NCBI RefSeq assembly: GCF_003003255.1
Contig: NZ_PVTD01000007.1
Coordinates: 124,001 to 188,000, forward strand
Source of the DNA: Aliiruegeria haliotis
Lineage (GTDB): Bacteria > Pseudomonadota > Alphaproteobacteria > Rhodobacterales > Rhodobacteraceae
Direction of reading: 5' to 3'
Length of the DNA: 64,000 nucleotides
Of this stretch, positions 1 to 9,201 are shown piece after piece. Each line of letters opens with the position of its first letter. The stretch's first letter is position 1. The notes beneath the pieces are model-generated. The model saw only the letters and a list, made by a program, of their open reading frames with translations. It made no database searches and was not told the DNA's origin. Both the position numbers and the translations under genes were made by a program.

Positions 1-291
1 CCCGAGAACTGGGAAGATCTGCCAGGTGGTGAGCAGCGACTTTGCTACAACGAGATCCCGACCAAGGTGAACTGGACCTACCTGTGTTTTGATTTCGACC
101 TCGCGTCGATGCAGGCGCTTTCATTCCGCTGCAATGACCGTGAATTCGATCTGTCGGGGTTCGAGTCGATCCACATTCCGGCGATGAAGAACCTCTGGTG
201 CATGCTGAATGTCTGCGTCTTTGCCGAAACCGATACTGACAAACGGGCCTTCCTCTACATGGATTCTGCCTGCATCTCCGGAGATTTCTGA
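1..291 (+). CDS. Conserved hypothetical protein, 3' end only
   Basis: The reading frame is open from the first base of the window, so only the last 96 residues are visible and the start lies upstream. The fragment is soluble and rich in aromatic and acidic residues, with no signal peptide, membrane segment or repeat in the visible part. I do not recognise the family. Its TGA overlaps the ATG of the next gene by one base (TGATG), so the two are probably translationally coupled. An SMP-30 lactonase follows, which suggests a role beside sugar-acid or lactone metabolism. That role is inferred from context only. Confidence 0.7.
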   Translation, partial: PENWEDLPGGEQRLCYNEIPTKVNWTYLCFDFDLASMQALSFRCNDREFDLSGFESIHIPAMKNLWCMLNVCVFAETDTDKRAFLYMDSACISGDF

Positions 292-623
292 TGGCGACCG
301 AGTTTACTGCAATCATCGCCCGAAACGAACCCTGGCAAGAGACGGGCGCGACGGAGCCCTACGAGGCCGGCTGGGCCCGCGAGGCCGTGATTTATGCCCG
401 ATCCCTCAAGCCAGCCAGCGGCGCCGGACTGACAGCACGCGTACAGATGTCGCCGGACGGGATACGTTGGGTGGACGAGGGCACGGTGCTTGAGATTCCG
501 GAGGACTGCGAGACGGTGGCAATGGCCCGGGTTGCGCATTTTGGCAACTGGCTGCGGCTCTCGGCGGATCTCGGGGACGGCGGCCACTGCTGCCTGCTCT
601 TGACATTGCACCTCAAGGATTGA
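291..623 (+). CDS. Small conserved hypothetical protein (110 aa)
   Basis: The start ATG shares a base with the stop of the preceding gene, and the next gene begins 13 bp after its stop, so this is the middle cistron of a three-gene operon. The protein has no signal sequence or membrane helix. It reads like a compact beta-rich fold with alternating hydrophobic stretches, such as VIYARSL, LTARVQM and LLLTLHL. No family was recognised. Its tight coupling between an unknown protein and an SMP-30 lactonase suggests an accessory role in the same catabolic function, but nothing in the sequence proves this. Confidence 0.65.
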   Translation: MATEFTAIIARNEPWQETGATEPYEAGWAREAVIYARSLKPASGAGLTARVQMSPDGIRWVDEGTVLEIPEDCETVAMARVAHFGNWLRLSADLGDGGHCCLLLTLHLKD

Positions 624-636
624 GGGCGCGCCGCAG

Positions 637-1509
637 ATGGCACTGCCCGAAATCGATATCCTCCCGCTGACACCGAACGCTGTCGGCGAGGGCATCCTGT
701 GGTGTGAGCATAGCCAAAGCCTCTGGTGGGTCGATATCCGGGCGCCGAGCCTGCATCGGTTCTGGCCAGAGACTGGCCGGTCTGAGCACTGGGAGATGCC
801 GCAGACCATCGGCTGCCTCGCCCTCACCGAGGCAACCGGGATCATCGTGGCGTTGAAGGCGGGTCTTCACCTGTTTGACCCGGAGAGCGGGGCGTTGAGC
901 CTGCTCACGTCCCTTGCCGGCGAACCGCCCGGCAACCGGCCGAACGACGGCGCGGTCTCACGATCGGGGCGGTTCTTTGTGGGCACCATGCCGGAACACG
1001 ACCGCTCGAAACCGACAGGCCAGGTCCATCGCCTCGACGGTACGGTGGCGCGGCCGCTGCTGGGTGGGCTTCACATCACCAACGGGCTCGCTTTCAGCCC
1101 GGATGATCGCACTGCCTATCTCTCCGACTCCTGGCCCGACGTTCAAACGATCTGGGCGTTCGACCACGATCCCGAGGACGGCGCGCTCTCAGGCCAGCGC
1201 CTGTTTTTCGACTGCGCGGCTACCGCCGGCAGACCCGACGGCGCATGCGTCGACACGGATGGTTGCTACTGGATGGCCGGTGTCGGCGGCAGCGAGGTTT
1301 TGCGCATCACGCCGAAGGGAGACGTCGACCGCCGCATCCCACTTCCGGTGTCAATGCCGACCAAGCCCTGCTTTGGCGGCCCGGATCTGCGGACGCTCTT
1401 CATCACCAGCATCGGCCTGAATTCCAATGCACCAAGCCCCGACGGGCGTGTCATTGCAATAGATGCAGGGTTTCAGGGGGTTCCCGAAGCTAGATGCGCA
1501 GTGCCCTGA
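637..1509 (+). CDS. SMP-30/gluconolactonase family protein
   Basis: This 290-aa six-bladed beta-propeller is of the SMP-30/regucalcin/gluconolactonase type. Such enzymes hydrolyse sugar-acid lactones with a divalent metal held by Glu, Asn and Asp. Visible family landmarks are GEGILWCEH near residue 15 (metal Glu), RPNDGAVS near 105, NGLAFSPDDRTAYLSDS near 150 (metal Asn and Asp), and RPDGACVDTDGCYW near 200. The C-terminus reaches the expected last blade (GVPEARCAVP). Its stop lies only a few bases before the end of an IS6 remnant at 1516, so the last residues may be IS-derived. A second, divergent paralogue lies at 7379-8272. The lactone substrate cannot be read from sequence. Confidence 0.85.
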   Translation: MALPEIDILPLTPNAVGEGILWCEHSQSLWWVDIRAPSLHRFWPETGRSEHWEMPQTIGCLALTEATGIIVALKAGLHLFDPESGALSLLTSLAGEPPGNRPNDGAVSRSGRFFVGTMPEHDRSKPTGQVHRLDGTVARPLLGGLHITNGLAFSPDDRTAYLSDSWPDVQTIWAFDHDPEDGALSGQRLFFDCAATAGRPDGACVDTDGCYWMAGVGGSEVLRITPKGDVDRRIPLPVSMPTKPCFGGPDLRTLFITSIGLNSNAPSPDGRVIAIDAGFQGVPEARCAVP

Positions 1510-1515
1510 CAGGGT

Positions 1516-2310
1516 GGTGTCGGACCACTCGACGTTGTCTCTGCAAGGTCAGGATCGCGGTCTCCTATGCCGTGCCGAGGTGACACGACACGGCAAGGTG
1601 GACTGTACGGTTCTTTCCCGGGGGCCTTTGGCTGAGGGGGCGCTCCGCTCCGGAATTGAATGATCGAAGCCACAGGAGTGAACAGCGGCAAACGACTGGA
1701 GACTTCGCATCCGCCGGAGCCGGAGCATCGTCCACTCTCGTCGCCGGAACAACTGGTGTGAGCTTTCGACCCATTTGTTGAACAAACTGCCCGTTTACTC
1801 GCAGTTTGCCACTCCTTTCATCTTTCACGAAGCGCCGCAGGACCGCTGGTACGGGTCATGAAGTCATCCGCCCAGACGTGGCGCTTCAGCGATCTGCTGA
1901 GAAGTTTCAATGCCGCCTCTTGGTCACGAAGCTCTCAAGGACATCGCGCTCGTGGTCGACGGCCCGCCACAGGTAGTGCCGCTCTCCGTTGATCTCCACG
2001 GATAGCGCGCCGAGATACCATCGCCATTGGCACAAACGCTCCCGTTGACGCGGCTCTACCGGGTCCGGATTGCAGGCAACGGCCCGATCCGTTGCCACAT
2101 GTAGCGGTCCGTTTCGTGGCTGATATCGCCCCCTCACTCATGAAGGAATTCCTTGAAGTTTCGGGGAGAAAGCGGGAACCGGATACTCATCATCACCGCG
2201 AGGCGGAGGATCTCATCGCGCGCCTTGAAGTATCCGAACGGATCGCGTTTCGTGATCCCAGGACACGCCCCTGCCCCCGGCACCGGCTCAAACAGGGTTC
2301 TACCCCCTGC
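1516..2310 (-). mobile_element. IS6-family insertion sequence, decayed copy 1
   Basis: The left end begins GGTGTCGGACCA at 1516, matching GGTGTCAGACCA at the end of the better copy at 46871. Transposase pieces are readable on the minus strand in several frames. An N-terminal piece around 2140-2260 contains FPLSPRNFKEFLHE, and a core piece at 1907-2020 contains INGERHYLWRAVDHE. A C-terminal piece around 1660-1785 contains FRRREWTMLRLRRMRSLQSF. Frameshifts and stops break the frame, so it cannot encode a working transposase. The right terminal repeat was not found, so that boundary is approximate. It separates the SMP-30 gene from more debris. Confidence 0.75.
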
Positions 2311-2533
2311 CCCATCCACAACGGCCGAACCCGAAACCATGTCGGTTTCTGGAACTCGCCGTGAAGACGTTGGACGGAAGGCCGTCCATGGCAACCGGGC
2401 AGCCACACCGTCTGGCTTGGCCAGGTCGAACCCTCCCTCTGGGTTTGATGATGTCAACAGGCAGGCGCGGCCTCACGGCCTTCGGAAACCTCGACCACTG
2501 TTCCCTGAGTCTGCCGTACGTCCGGTGACTCTG

Positions 2534-2953
2534 TCAGGCTCCCCCGGCAATCACGCCACGCAACACGGCAAGGGCGATGCAGTGGGACACGATGATCGTC
2601 GGCCCGCCGGTATCGCGCAGCAGATCCGAATAGCAGCGCTCGACCTCCTCCAGCCGCTCTCCGTCGGGCGCAGCAAACAGAAGGGCAATGCGATTGCGTT
2701 GTTTCAGGTCCCCGTTTCCGTTTTCCTTCGCGATATTGTCGAAGGTTCACCCCTCCCACGCACCGATGTCGATCTCTCGTAGCCGCGTGTCGATGCGCGC
2801 GATGAGCCCGAGACCCTCAAGCGCGACTTCAGCCGTCCTGCGGGCACGGCCAAACGGGCTGCACAGTGCATCGAAAGCGACCACACTGCAATCCGACAAC
2901 GGCATATCGTATGTCGCCGAGGATCTCGCCGACGTCCTTTGGGACAAGGGCAT
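2534..2953 (-). pseudogene. Histidine phosphatase (phosphoglycerate-mutase-like) pseudogene
   Basis: Two overlapping minus-strand frames together read as the body of a histidine phosphatase. The first, about 2747-2953, carries SPFGRARRTAEVALEG and RLREIDIGAWEG, the usual substrate-loop and 'LREIDxGxWEG' signatures. The second, about 2534-2740, carries a helix with PDGERLEEVERCY and the distal histidine block TIIVSHCIALAVLRG before a TGA. A frameshift near 2745 joins them. The N-terminal RHG motif cannot be found, so the gene is also truncated. It lies between IS6 and IS3 scraps. The family call is from motifs; the original substrate is unknown. Confidence 0.55.
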
Positions 2954-3003
2954 GGATCACGTTCGCGGCGGACCCACCACCCCCAAACGCAGGGCAAGAT
3001 GAA

Positions 3004-3250
3004 CGCTGGCATCAGACCATGAAGATCCGAGACCTTGTTGAAAACTATAGTCTACCCGGCGACCAAGAACGGCAGACCAAAGCATTCGCCGAGCACGACA
3101 CCAACCACCGATACCATGAGTGTCCGGGTATCCTGACGCCCGCCCATGCCTACCACGGACGAGGCGCTCAGATCATGCGGATCTGAGAGGAGATCAAGAA
3201 ACAGACCATCCAGAACCGCCGCTTGCAGCACAATAGTGCCGCCGCATGAC
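3004..3250 (+). mobile_element. IS3-family transposase fragment (OrfB C-terminus)
   Basis: The plus-strand translation reads MKIRDLVENYSLPGDQE, then KAFAEHDTNHRYHECPG, then HAYHGRGAQIMRI, a stop, and KKQTIQNRRLQHNSAAA. This is the C-terminal tail of an IS3-group integrase-type transposase, where 'VEHYNxxRYHESL' and 'ADVYxGRxxxI' are typical. It has an in-frame stop at about 3184-3186, several substitutions, and no catalytic DDE part. The sequence from 3251 to 3450 shows no further gene. Presumably it is the end of a deleted element that lay beside the sugar operon. Confidence 0.65.
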
Positions 3251-3450
3251 CTCAAATCCAAAGCGAACCGGAATCCACGCTGCGAAATCGCCACCCGCTC
3301 TCCGAGAAACTCTGGAGGCGGATACGGCATCACCGCCGACCGGATGATGTCCACGCTGCCTTGAATCCTGTTGCACGGATCAGGCTTGGTGGTGTTTAGA
3401 CGCCAAAAAGCAGCCCTACCCGCCCCAATGGGAATTCGTCTGACCAAACC

Positions 3451-4254
3451 CTATTGAGGGTTTGACCGAGCACCTGGGCCAGGGATTGCGCCTTCAGGGC
3501 ATTTTCCGAGGATGATCATCCCCAGCACATCATCCTGCGACACATCTGACGTATTTGCTGTGCCGACAACCTGGCCGTTTTTCATAACCACCACGCGGTC
3601 TGCGAGGTCAAAGACATCGTGAATATCGTGGCTGATCAGGAAGATGCCGATACCTTTTGATTTCAGTTCCCGGATCAGGTCAGCAACCATCGCGGTTTCG
3701 TGTGGGCCGAGTGCCGCGGTGGGCTCGTCCATAATCAGAACATGGGCCTCGAAATGGATCGCACGGGCAATGGCAATCGTCTGTCTCTGCCCGCCCGAAA
3801 GGTCGCGGCATGGGGTGTTCAGGTTGGTGAACCGCGGATTCAGCTGGCTGATCACCTTGGCGGCGACATCCCGCATCCGTGCACTGTCCATGATGCGGAA
3901 CGGGCCAACGCGCCACGCAATCTCGCGCCCCAGGAACAGGTTCGCGGTGGCATCAAGATTGTCGGCAAGCGCCAGGGTTTGGTGGATGGTTTCTATCCCG
4001 AGCTCAAACGCTTCGGCCGGGCTGGCAAGCTCCGCCGCCTTGCCATCAATATGGACGGATCCGGCGTCGCGTCTGTAGGCGCCCGCGAGCATTTTCATGA
4101 GCGTGGATTTTCCCGCTCCGTTGTGGCCCAGCACGGCGACAACTTCACCCGCGTGCAGGGTCACATCGACATCCTCGACCGCGTGAACCCCGCCGAACGC
4201 CTTGAAAACACCTCGCATTTCGACGAGCGGCTTGCCTGTTTGCGTCTCCATCAT
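3451..4254 (-). CDS. Sugar ABC transporter ATP-binding protein (XylG/FrcA-like, single domain)
   Basis: This is the cytoplasmic ATPase of a sugar ABC importer, 267 aa with one nucleotide-binding domain. Walker A is GHNGAGKST (near residue 43), the signature is DLSGGQRQ (near 155), and Walker B is [12 protein letters not shown] (near 175), followed by the switch His in [10 protein letters not shown]. Many pentose importers use a double-length ATPase; single-domain forms like this occur with FrcA-type systems. Its start overlaps the stop of the permease gene by 4 bp (ATGA), so it is the last cistron of the seven-gene operon. The substrate is inferred from the neighbouring XylF-like binding protein. 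Confidence 0.92.
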   Translation of the reverse strand: MMETQTGKPLVEMRGVFKAFGGVHAVEDVDVTLHAGEVVAVLGHNGAGKSTLMKMLAGAYRRDAGSVHIDGKAAELASPAEAFELGIETIHQTLALADNLDATANLFLGREIAWRVGPFRIMDSARMRDVAAKVISQLNPRFTNLNTPCRDLSGGQRQTIAIARAIHFEAHVLIMDEPTAALGPHETAMVADLIRELKSKGIGIFLISHDIHDVFDLADRVVVMKNGQVVGTANTSDVSQDDVLGMIILGKCPEGAIPGPGARSNPQ

Positions 4255-5510
4255 TCTTCCCCCGAGAGGTATTTGTCGGCAAAAACCGCCGCCATCAGCA
4301 CAAGGCCGATTGCCACCATTCGTTGAGAGCTTGATGCACCAATCAGTACCATGCCGCTTTCAAGACTTTGTATGATCAGGGCCCCAACGACTGCGCCCGC
4401 GATCGTGCCGCGACCACCTGACAGGGATGCTCCGCCAATCACAGCGGCCGCGATGGCTGACAGTTCCAGCAATTCGCCGGTACTGGAGGTTCCCGCGTTC
4501 AACCTTGCAGTGGTCACGACGGCTGCGATGGCGCAGAGCACCCCCATGGTGATGAAAGCCACGAGAACAGTGCGTCTGGTCGGTATGCCGTTCAATCGCG
4601 CCGCGTCGATATTGCCGCCGATGGCAAAGATGTAGCGGCCGAAGGTCGTGAAGCGTGTGACAAACTCCATGAACAATACAACTGAAAGCAGCACCAAGGC
4701 GGGGATCGGCACGCCCCGGCCAATGTCGCTGCGCGGTTTCAGATAGGAGTTCATGGTGGCAACAAAGGCTGCCGCAGCGACCAGAACGAGGGCGAAACGT
4801 AGGACTTTTGCGCGGGCCTTCGAGTGGAAGCCCAAGCGTGTTTGCCGGCGATGCACGAGGATTTCTCCGAGCCCGTACAGGACCATGATCACCACGAACA
4901 GCATCCAGCTCGGACCGACGCCCAGGGCGCCATCAATGCCCCCACCGAACAGGCGATAGATCGGGTCGAAGGGGGCAAGCGTTTTGCCTTGCGCCACCTC
5001 GAAGGCCGCACCCCTGAAAATCAGCAATCCGCCGAGCGTCACCACGAAGGAAGGCACCCCGAGATAGGCAATCCAGAATCCGTGCCACGCTCCGATCAGC
5101 GCGCCCAATGCAAGCCCGATGACGACGGTAAGCGGCCAGTTCCAGGCCGCCTCCTGCGGGAAAATCTGGATCTGCAACAGCGCGATCACCATGCCCACGC
5201 AGCCCAGAACCGACCCGACGGACAGGTCAATGTTGCGGGTAACGATGACGATGGTCATGCCGCAGGCCAAAATGGCCACCACGCTGGTTTGCACCACGAT
5301 ATTGTAGAGGTTTCGCGCCGTCAGGAACAAGCCACCGGAAAGCAGGTGAAAGGTCACCGCAATCACAAAAAGGAGGCCGACAAGGGACAATGTGCGGACG
5401 TTGAATCCACTGTCACGCGGCGCGACGTTCATGGCAGGCGGGTCGAGGGACTCTGTGGTCATGATGCTCCCCAGCGGTTGAACGGGTCGGTTCACAGGAC
5501 CGACCCGCAT
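4251..5510 (-). CDS. Sugar ABC transporter permease (XylH-like)
   Basis: This 419-aa inner-membrane permease is of the monosaccharide (CUT2, BPD_transp_2) class and has about ten hydrophobic segments. The first is near residues 38-60, and a long cluster runs from 255 to 400. The EAA-like cytoplasmic loop region includes [14 protein letters not shown], and the family stretch [18 protein letters not shown] lies near 355. It starts 4 bp after the binding-protein stop and overlaps the ATPase start by 4 bp. The length and the insert near residues 215-250 resemble XylH-type permeases rather than the shorter RbsC type. Its role is to form the translocation pore for the sugar delivered by the XylF-like protein. 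Confidence 0.92.
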   Translation of the reverse strand: MRVGPVNRPVQPLGSIMTTESLDPPAMNVAPRDSGFNVRTLSLVGLLFVIAVTFHLLSGGLFLTARNLYNIVVQTSVVAILACGMTIVIVTRNIDLSVGSVLGCVGMVIALLQIQIFPQEAAWNWPLTVVIGLALGALIGAWHGFWIAYLGVPSFVVTLGGLLIFRGAAFEVAQGKTLAPFDPIYRLFGGGIDGALGVGPSWMLFVVIMVLYGLGEILVHRRQTRLGFHSKARAKVLRFALVLVAAAAFVATMNSYLKPRSDIGRGVPIPALVLLSVVLFMEFVTRFTTFGRYIFAIGGNIDAARLNGIPTRRTVLVAFITMGVLCAIAAVVTTARLNAGTSSTGELLELSAIAAAVIGGASLSGGRGTIAGAVVGALIIQSLESGMVLIGASSSQRMVAIGLVLMAAVFADKYLSGEE

Positions 5511-5514
5511 CAGT

Positions 5515-6558
5515 TCACTTGCAGGCGTCCGGTGCGTTGTCGGTCACACCCGCGCACAGATCTTCCTTGGAGATCCAGTCCGCGTCCAAAACGACATCAA
5601 GGTTGTCGCGTGTGATCGTGACAGGCGCCAGGACGGCAGCATTCTGGGCCGTCCCCTTGGGACCCTTGTCCCAGACGACTGCACCTTCGATTTCTTCAGG
5701 TGCCGTGCCACTGGCAAGCGCCGCAGCGACTTTGGCGCCGAGGCGACCGAGCTCGCGTGCGTCTTTCCATGCGGTCACAGTCTGCGAGCCCAGGGCGATC
5801 CGGTTCAGAGCAGCAATGTCTCCGTCCTGTCCAGATACGGGGATCCCTTCCAGACCGACCGACGACAGCGCGGCCACGACACCACCTGCGGTTCCATCGT
5901 TCGACGCCAGGACGGCATCGACCTTGTCGTTCACCGCGGTCAGGATGTTCTCCATGTTCTTCTGCGCGTTGTCCGGCACCCAGCCGTCAGTCCATTGCTC
6001 ACCGACGATCTTGATGTCGCCATTGTCGATCAGCGGATCGATGATCTCTTTCTGACCGGTGAGAACGTAGTGAGCATATTGGTCCGTCGGGCTGCCCTTG
6101 ATGATGACATAGTCACCCTTTGGCTGCACCTTGACCAGCTCGCGGGCCTGAATGCGACCCACTTCCACCGGATCGAATGCAACGTAGAACACGCCCGGAT
6201 ATTCAATTTGGCGCTCATAGGCGATGACCGGAATTCCCTCGGCCAAGGCACGCTCAACCGAAGGGATCACGGCCTCGGAATCCCAGGCCACAATCAACAG
6301 GGCATCGACTCCGCGTGCCAGCAGGCCATCGATGTCCGAGGCCTGGCGCTCATTCGAGCTCTGAGCGTCAGCCGTCACGAGGGTTGCACCCATTTCCTCC
6401 AGTCCGGCGCGCAACCCGCTTTCGTCGATCTTCCAGCGTTCTTCTTGGTAGTTCGCCCAGCTCATGCCAACAGTGATGTCGGCTGCCAGCGCCGGCGCAG
6501 TCAGCAAGGCGCTCATGCTCAAGCCTGCCATCAGGCTCATCAAGGTTCTGCGTTTCAT
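5515..6558 (-). CDS. Sugar ABC transporter substrate-binding protein (XylF-like)
   Basis: This periplasmic binding protein of 347 aa has a clear Sec signal peptide (MKRRTLMSLMAGLSMSALLT, cleavage after ALA near residue 25). The mature protein shows the two-lobe type I periplasmic fold: ITVGMSWANYQEERW at the first strand, IDGLLARGVDALLIVAWDS, IPVIAYERQI, and the second-lobe SGQDGDIAALNRI. 'YERQI' and 'GQDGD' are typical of D-xylose-binding XylF proteins. It is therefore probably a xylose or related aldose receptor, but the true ligand may differ because the operon encodes no xylose isomerase or xylulokinase. The gap to the upstream SDR gene is 47 bp. Confidence 0.88.
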   Translation of the reverse strand: MKRRTLMSLMAGLSMSALLTAPALAADITVGMSWANYQEERWKIDESGLRAGLEEMGATLVTADAQSSNERQASDIDGLLARGVDALLIVAWDSEAVIPSVERALAEGIPVIAYERQIEYPGVFYVAFDPVEVGRIQARELVKVQPKGDYVIIKGSPTDQYAHYVLTGQKEIIDPLIDNGDIKIVGEQWTDGWVPDNAQKNMENILTAVNDKVDAVLASNDGTAGGVVAALSSVGLEGIPVSGQDGDIAALNRIALGSQTVTAWKDARELGRLGAKVAAALASGTAPEEIEGAVVWDKGPKGTAQNAAVLAPVTITRDNLDVVLDADWISKEDLCAGVTDNAPDACK

Positions 6559-6605
6559 CGTTCCTCTCTCCCTCTTGTTGGGCGGGTGTTCCGCCCTGGT
6601 TGACG

Positions 6606-7382
6606 TCAGGCGCCCGGATTGTCCTCCACGGTGCCCGCAACGTATTGGTCAAGATCGATAATTGCCCCGGTCATCATGGCTGCATCGCTTGAAGTCAGAA
6701 ACGCGATCAGTCCGGCGGGATCTTCAGGAAACAGCAGGCGCCCGAAGGGTTGCCTGGCTCCAAAAGTCTCGTACCAGTCATCGGCCAAACCGTGCACTTT
6801 GGTCTGGACCTCCTGTTCTGATGGCGTCCATGTCCAGCCGAGGTTGATCCCGAAAACATGCAGGCCGTCCCGCTTCAGGGTGTTGGCCGCGCCCTTGGTC
6901 AGTGCGACAAGCGCGGCCTTGGACGCGGAGTAAGCCAGCAGGAACGGAGGCCCGCCATAGGCCAGCATGGAGCAGATATTCACGATCACCCCACCTTTCC
7001 GCATTCTCGGGGCGACCACCTGCATCAGGAAAAACGGTGCGCGAACATTCAGGCCGAAAATGCGATCGAACGCTGTGGGGTCGGTGTCCAGCAATCCCCC
7101 TCGCTCGGTCGTTCCGGCCGCGTTGATCAGGGCATCAACCCCTCCCAGTGCGTCGGCCGCTCTGGCGACCTCGTCGCACACCGCTTCGGCGTTCCGCAGA
7201 TCAATGCAAAGCGTGTCCGCCTGAACGTTTTCGTTGGTCAAGCTCTCGGCGACCAACCTCAACGACTCGTCCTGCCAGTCGATCAAGAGCAGACGCGTGA
7301 CCCCCTCTCGCACCAGCCTTCGCGCCGCGGCCTCGCCGATCCCCTGCGCTGCGCCGGTGACAATTGCGGTGCGATTGGTCAT
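6606..7382 (-). CDS. SDR-family NAD(P)-dependent sugar dehydrogenase
   Basis: This 258-aa classical short-chain dehydrogenase has TGAAQGIG (residues 9-16), NAAG (near 87-90), and catalytic Ser138, Tyr151 and Lys155 in LAYSASKAA. The ATG at 7382 was chosen over a longer upstream frame because it overlaps the stop of the lactonase gene in an ATGA and is followed at once by the nucleotide-binding strand (TNRTAIVTG). In this operon the natural role is oxidation of an aldose at C1 to the lactone that the adjacent SMP-30 enzyme would hydrolyse. That assignment follows from context; SDR sequence does not fix substrate. Confidence 0.88.
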   Translation of the reverse strand: MTNRTAIVTGAAQGIGEAAARRLVREGVTRLLLIDWQDESLRLVAESLTNENVQADTLCIDLRNAEAVCDEVARAADALGGVDALINAAGTTERGGLLDTDPTAFDRIFGLNVRAPFFLMQVVAPRMRKGGVIVNICSMLAYGGPPFLLAYSASKAALVALTKGAANTLKRDGLHVFGINLGWTWTPSEQEVQTKVHGLADDWYETFGARQPFGRLLFPEDPAGLIAFLTSSDAAMMTGAIIDLDQYVAGTVEDNPGA

Positions 7383-8272
7383 GCCGCCCCCTCCCGATTT
7401 CCAGCAAAATGCGGTTCTGGCCGGCCGGAAACGCCAAGGCCATCGATCACGAACAGCGAACCGCGCAACGGGCCGTCGCCTGGGTATTTCGGCAAGGGCG
7501 GCTCTGCCATCGACGTCACGAGAAGGCGATTCAGGTTCGCACCGCCAAAGGCGATACTGGTGATTTTGCACACCGGCATCTCGATCTCGCGGTCGACCGT
7601 GCCGTCCGGGGCATAGCGAAAAATGCGCCCGTCAAAGACGCCCGCAGACCAGACAAAGCCCTCGGCATCGACAGTCGCCCCGTCCGGGGCGCCGCCACGT
7701 GAGGCATCCATCTGTCTGAAAACGCGACGGTTCTCTGCGGTGCCCGTAGCAACATCGTAGTCGTAGGCGTAGATCTCGCCCTGGAAACTGTCAGCGAAAT
7801 AGAGCGTGGCACCATCCGGCGACCAGCATGGGCCGTTGGAGCAGATTATTCCGTCGTCCAGTTTGGTGACAGCAAGGTCAGTACCCAACTGCCAAAGCGC
7901 GCCAGTCGGGGTTTCCTCGCCAGTATCCATGGACCCGCAAACGAAACGTCCAGCCGGGTCGACCTTTCCATCATTCATGCGGTTGCCGGGCTGATCCGGC
8001 TCGGGGTCAACGATCGGCACCAACTCTCCGCTCTCCAGGTCGAGCCATTGAAACCCGTCGCGAAGGGCCACAACGAGGGCTTCTTTCCCCGCCAACGCGA
8101 TTGCGCCGATCTCGGAAGGTGTTGTCCAAGCCCGCATCTCGCCGCCTTCGGCATTGCAGCGGAACACCCTCTTGCCCAAGGCGTCCACAAAATAGAGACG
8201 CTCTGTCTTCACGTCCCAAAGCGGTCCTTCGCCAAGACGTGGTTTCACATCTGCCAGAACCGAAATCTCCAT
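7379..8272 (-). CDS. SMP-30/gluconolactonase family lactonase
   Basis: This 297-aa beta-propeller lactonase has GEGPLWDVKTERLYFVD near residue 15 (metal Glu), NRMNDGKVDPAGRF near 97, NGPCWSPDGATLYFADS near 145, and GGAPDGATVDAEGFVWSAG near 190. These are all hallmark SMP-30 metal-site blocks. It is sandwiched by overlaps: one base with the BKACE stop (TGATG) and four bases with the SDR start. The likely reaction is aldonolactone to aldonate, between the SDR step and the 3-dehydrogenase step. It is longer and only moderately similar to the paralogue at 637-1509. Confidence 0.9.
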   Translation of the reverse strand: MEISVLADVKPRLGEGPLWDVKTERLYFVDALGKRVFRCNAEGGEMRAWTTPSEIGAIALAGKEALVVALRDGFQWLDLESGELVPIVDPEPDQPGNRMNDGKVDPAGRFVCGSMDTGEETPTGALWQLGTDLAVTKLDDGIICSNGPCWSPDGATLYFADSFQGEIYAYDYDVATGTAENRRVFRQMDASRGGAPDGATVDAEGFVWSAGVFDGRIFRYAPDGTVDREIEMPVCKITSIAFGGANLNRLLVTSMAEPPLPKYPGDGPLRGSLFVIDGLGVSGRPEPHFAGNREGAA

Positions 8273-9201
8273 CAGAAACGCACCTCGCCCGCGCCCTTCA
8301 GGCCAAGCAGATCACGCGCCTCGTCGGGTGAGGCAATTGTCAGCCCCAATCCCGAAATGATTTCTCCAACTTTTAGAACCTGCTGCGCCGATGAGGTCGC
8401 CTTTTCACCCGGACCGGCCCACAACGAGTCCTCCAGACCAACCCGTATGTGCCCTCCCATCGCGGCAGACATCGCGGCGATCCGCAGCTGGTTTGCGCCC
8501 GCACCGAGGACAGACCATTGATAGCGATCCCCCAACAGGCGATCCGCGGTTCGGCGCATCATCTGCACGTCTTCGGGATGCCCGCCTATCCCGCCCAGAA
8601 GACCAAACACCGACTGAACGAAGAGCGGACCGGTCAGCCCCTTCAGTTTCGTCATGTGGTTCAGCGAGTAGAGGTGACCGATATCGTAGCATTCGAACTC
8701 GAACCGGGTTCCGTTCTTCCCGCCATTGTCCAGAATGAAGCCGATGTCCTCGAACGTGTTCTTGAAGATCACGTTCCGCGAATTCTCCAGATGATCCCGT
8801 TCCCATTGCTGTTCCAGATCGGGAAACCGAGCCAACATGGGGTAGAGCCCGAAGTTCATCGACCCCATGTTGAGCGACGCGAGTTCCGGCGCGTAGTGCA
8901 AGGCCGGTGCCGCCCGCTCTGACACATCCATGAAGGGGCTGCCGCCCGTTGTTATGTTGATGACGGCGCCAGTTTCCTTCAGCGCGGGCAAGATCCGGGC
9001 GAAGGCCTCAACCGATTGGTCCGGCCGCCCGGTTTCCGGGTCGCGGGCATGGACGTGCAGGATGGCTGCCCCAGCCTCCACGGCGCGCTGCCCTTCGGCA
9101 ATGATCTCGTCCGGTGTCACCGGCAGATAGGGTGACATCGACGGTGTGTGGATCGCCCCGGTCAGGGCGCAACTGACGATGACTTTTCGCGACTTAGACA
9201 T
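8272..9201 (-). CDS. BKACE-family beta-keto acid cleavage enzyme
   Basis: This 309-aa enzyme belongs to the BKACE (formerly DUF849) TIM-barrel family, which splits beta-keto acids with acetyl-CoA in a zinc-dependent reaction. Family marks are SCALTGAIHTPSMSPYLPVTP at the N-terminus, AAILHVHARDPETGRP with the HxH zinc ligands near residue 47, NITTGGSPFMD, and the C-terminal GGHIRVGLEDSLW. The ATG at 9201 was preferred because it starts the conserved N-terminal strand and overlaps the upstream dehydrogenase by 8 bp. Known members act on 3-keto-5-aminohexanoate and dehydrocarnitine. Here it sits in a sugar operon beside a 3-dehydrogenase, so a 3-keto-aldonate is a candidate substrate (inference). 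Confidence 0.9.
   Translation of the reverse strand: MSKSRKVIVSCALTGAIHTPSMSPYLPVTPDEIIAEGQRAVEAGAAILHVHARDPETGRPDQSVEAFARILPALKETGAVINITTGGSPFMDVSERAAPALHYAPELASLNMGSMNFGLYPMLARFPDLEQQWERDHLENSRNVIFKNTFEDIGFILDNGGKNGTRFEFECYDIGHLYSLNHMTKLKGLTGPLFVQSVFGLLGGIGGHPEDVQMMRRTADRLLGDRYQWSVLGAGANQLRIAAMSAAMGGHIRVGLEDSLWAGPGEKATSSAQQVLKVGEIISGLGLTIASPDEARDLLGLKGAGEVRF

Noticed and set aside
2153-2782. 209-codon plus-strand frame
   Set aside because: It lies opposite the IS6 and histidine-phosphatase remnants, whose motifs are on the minus strand.
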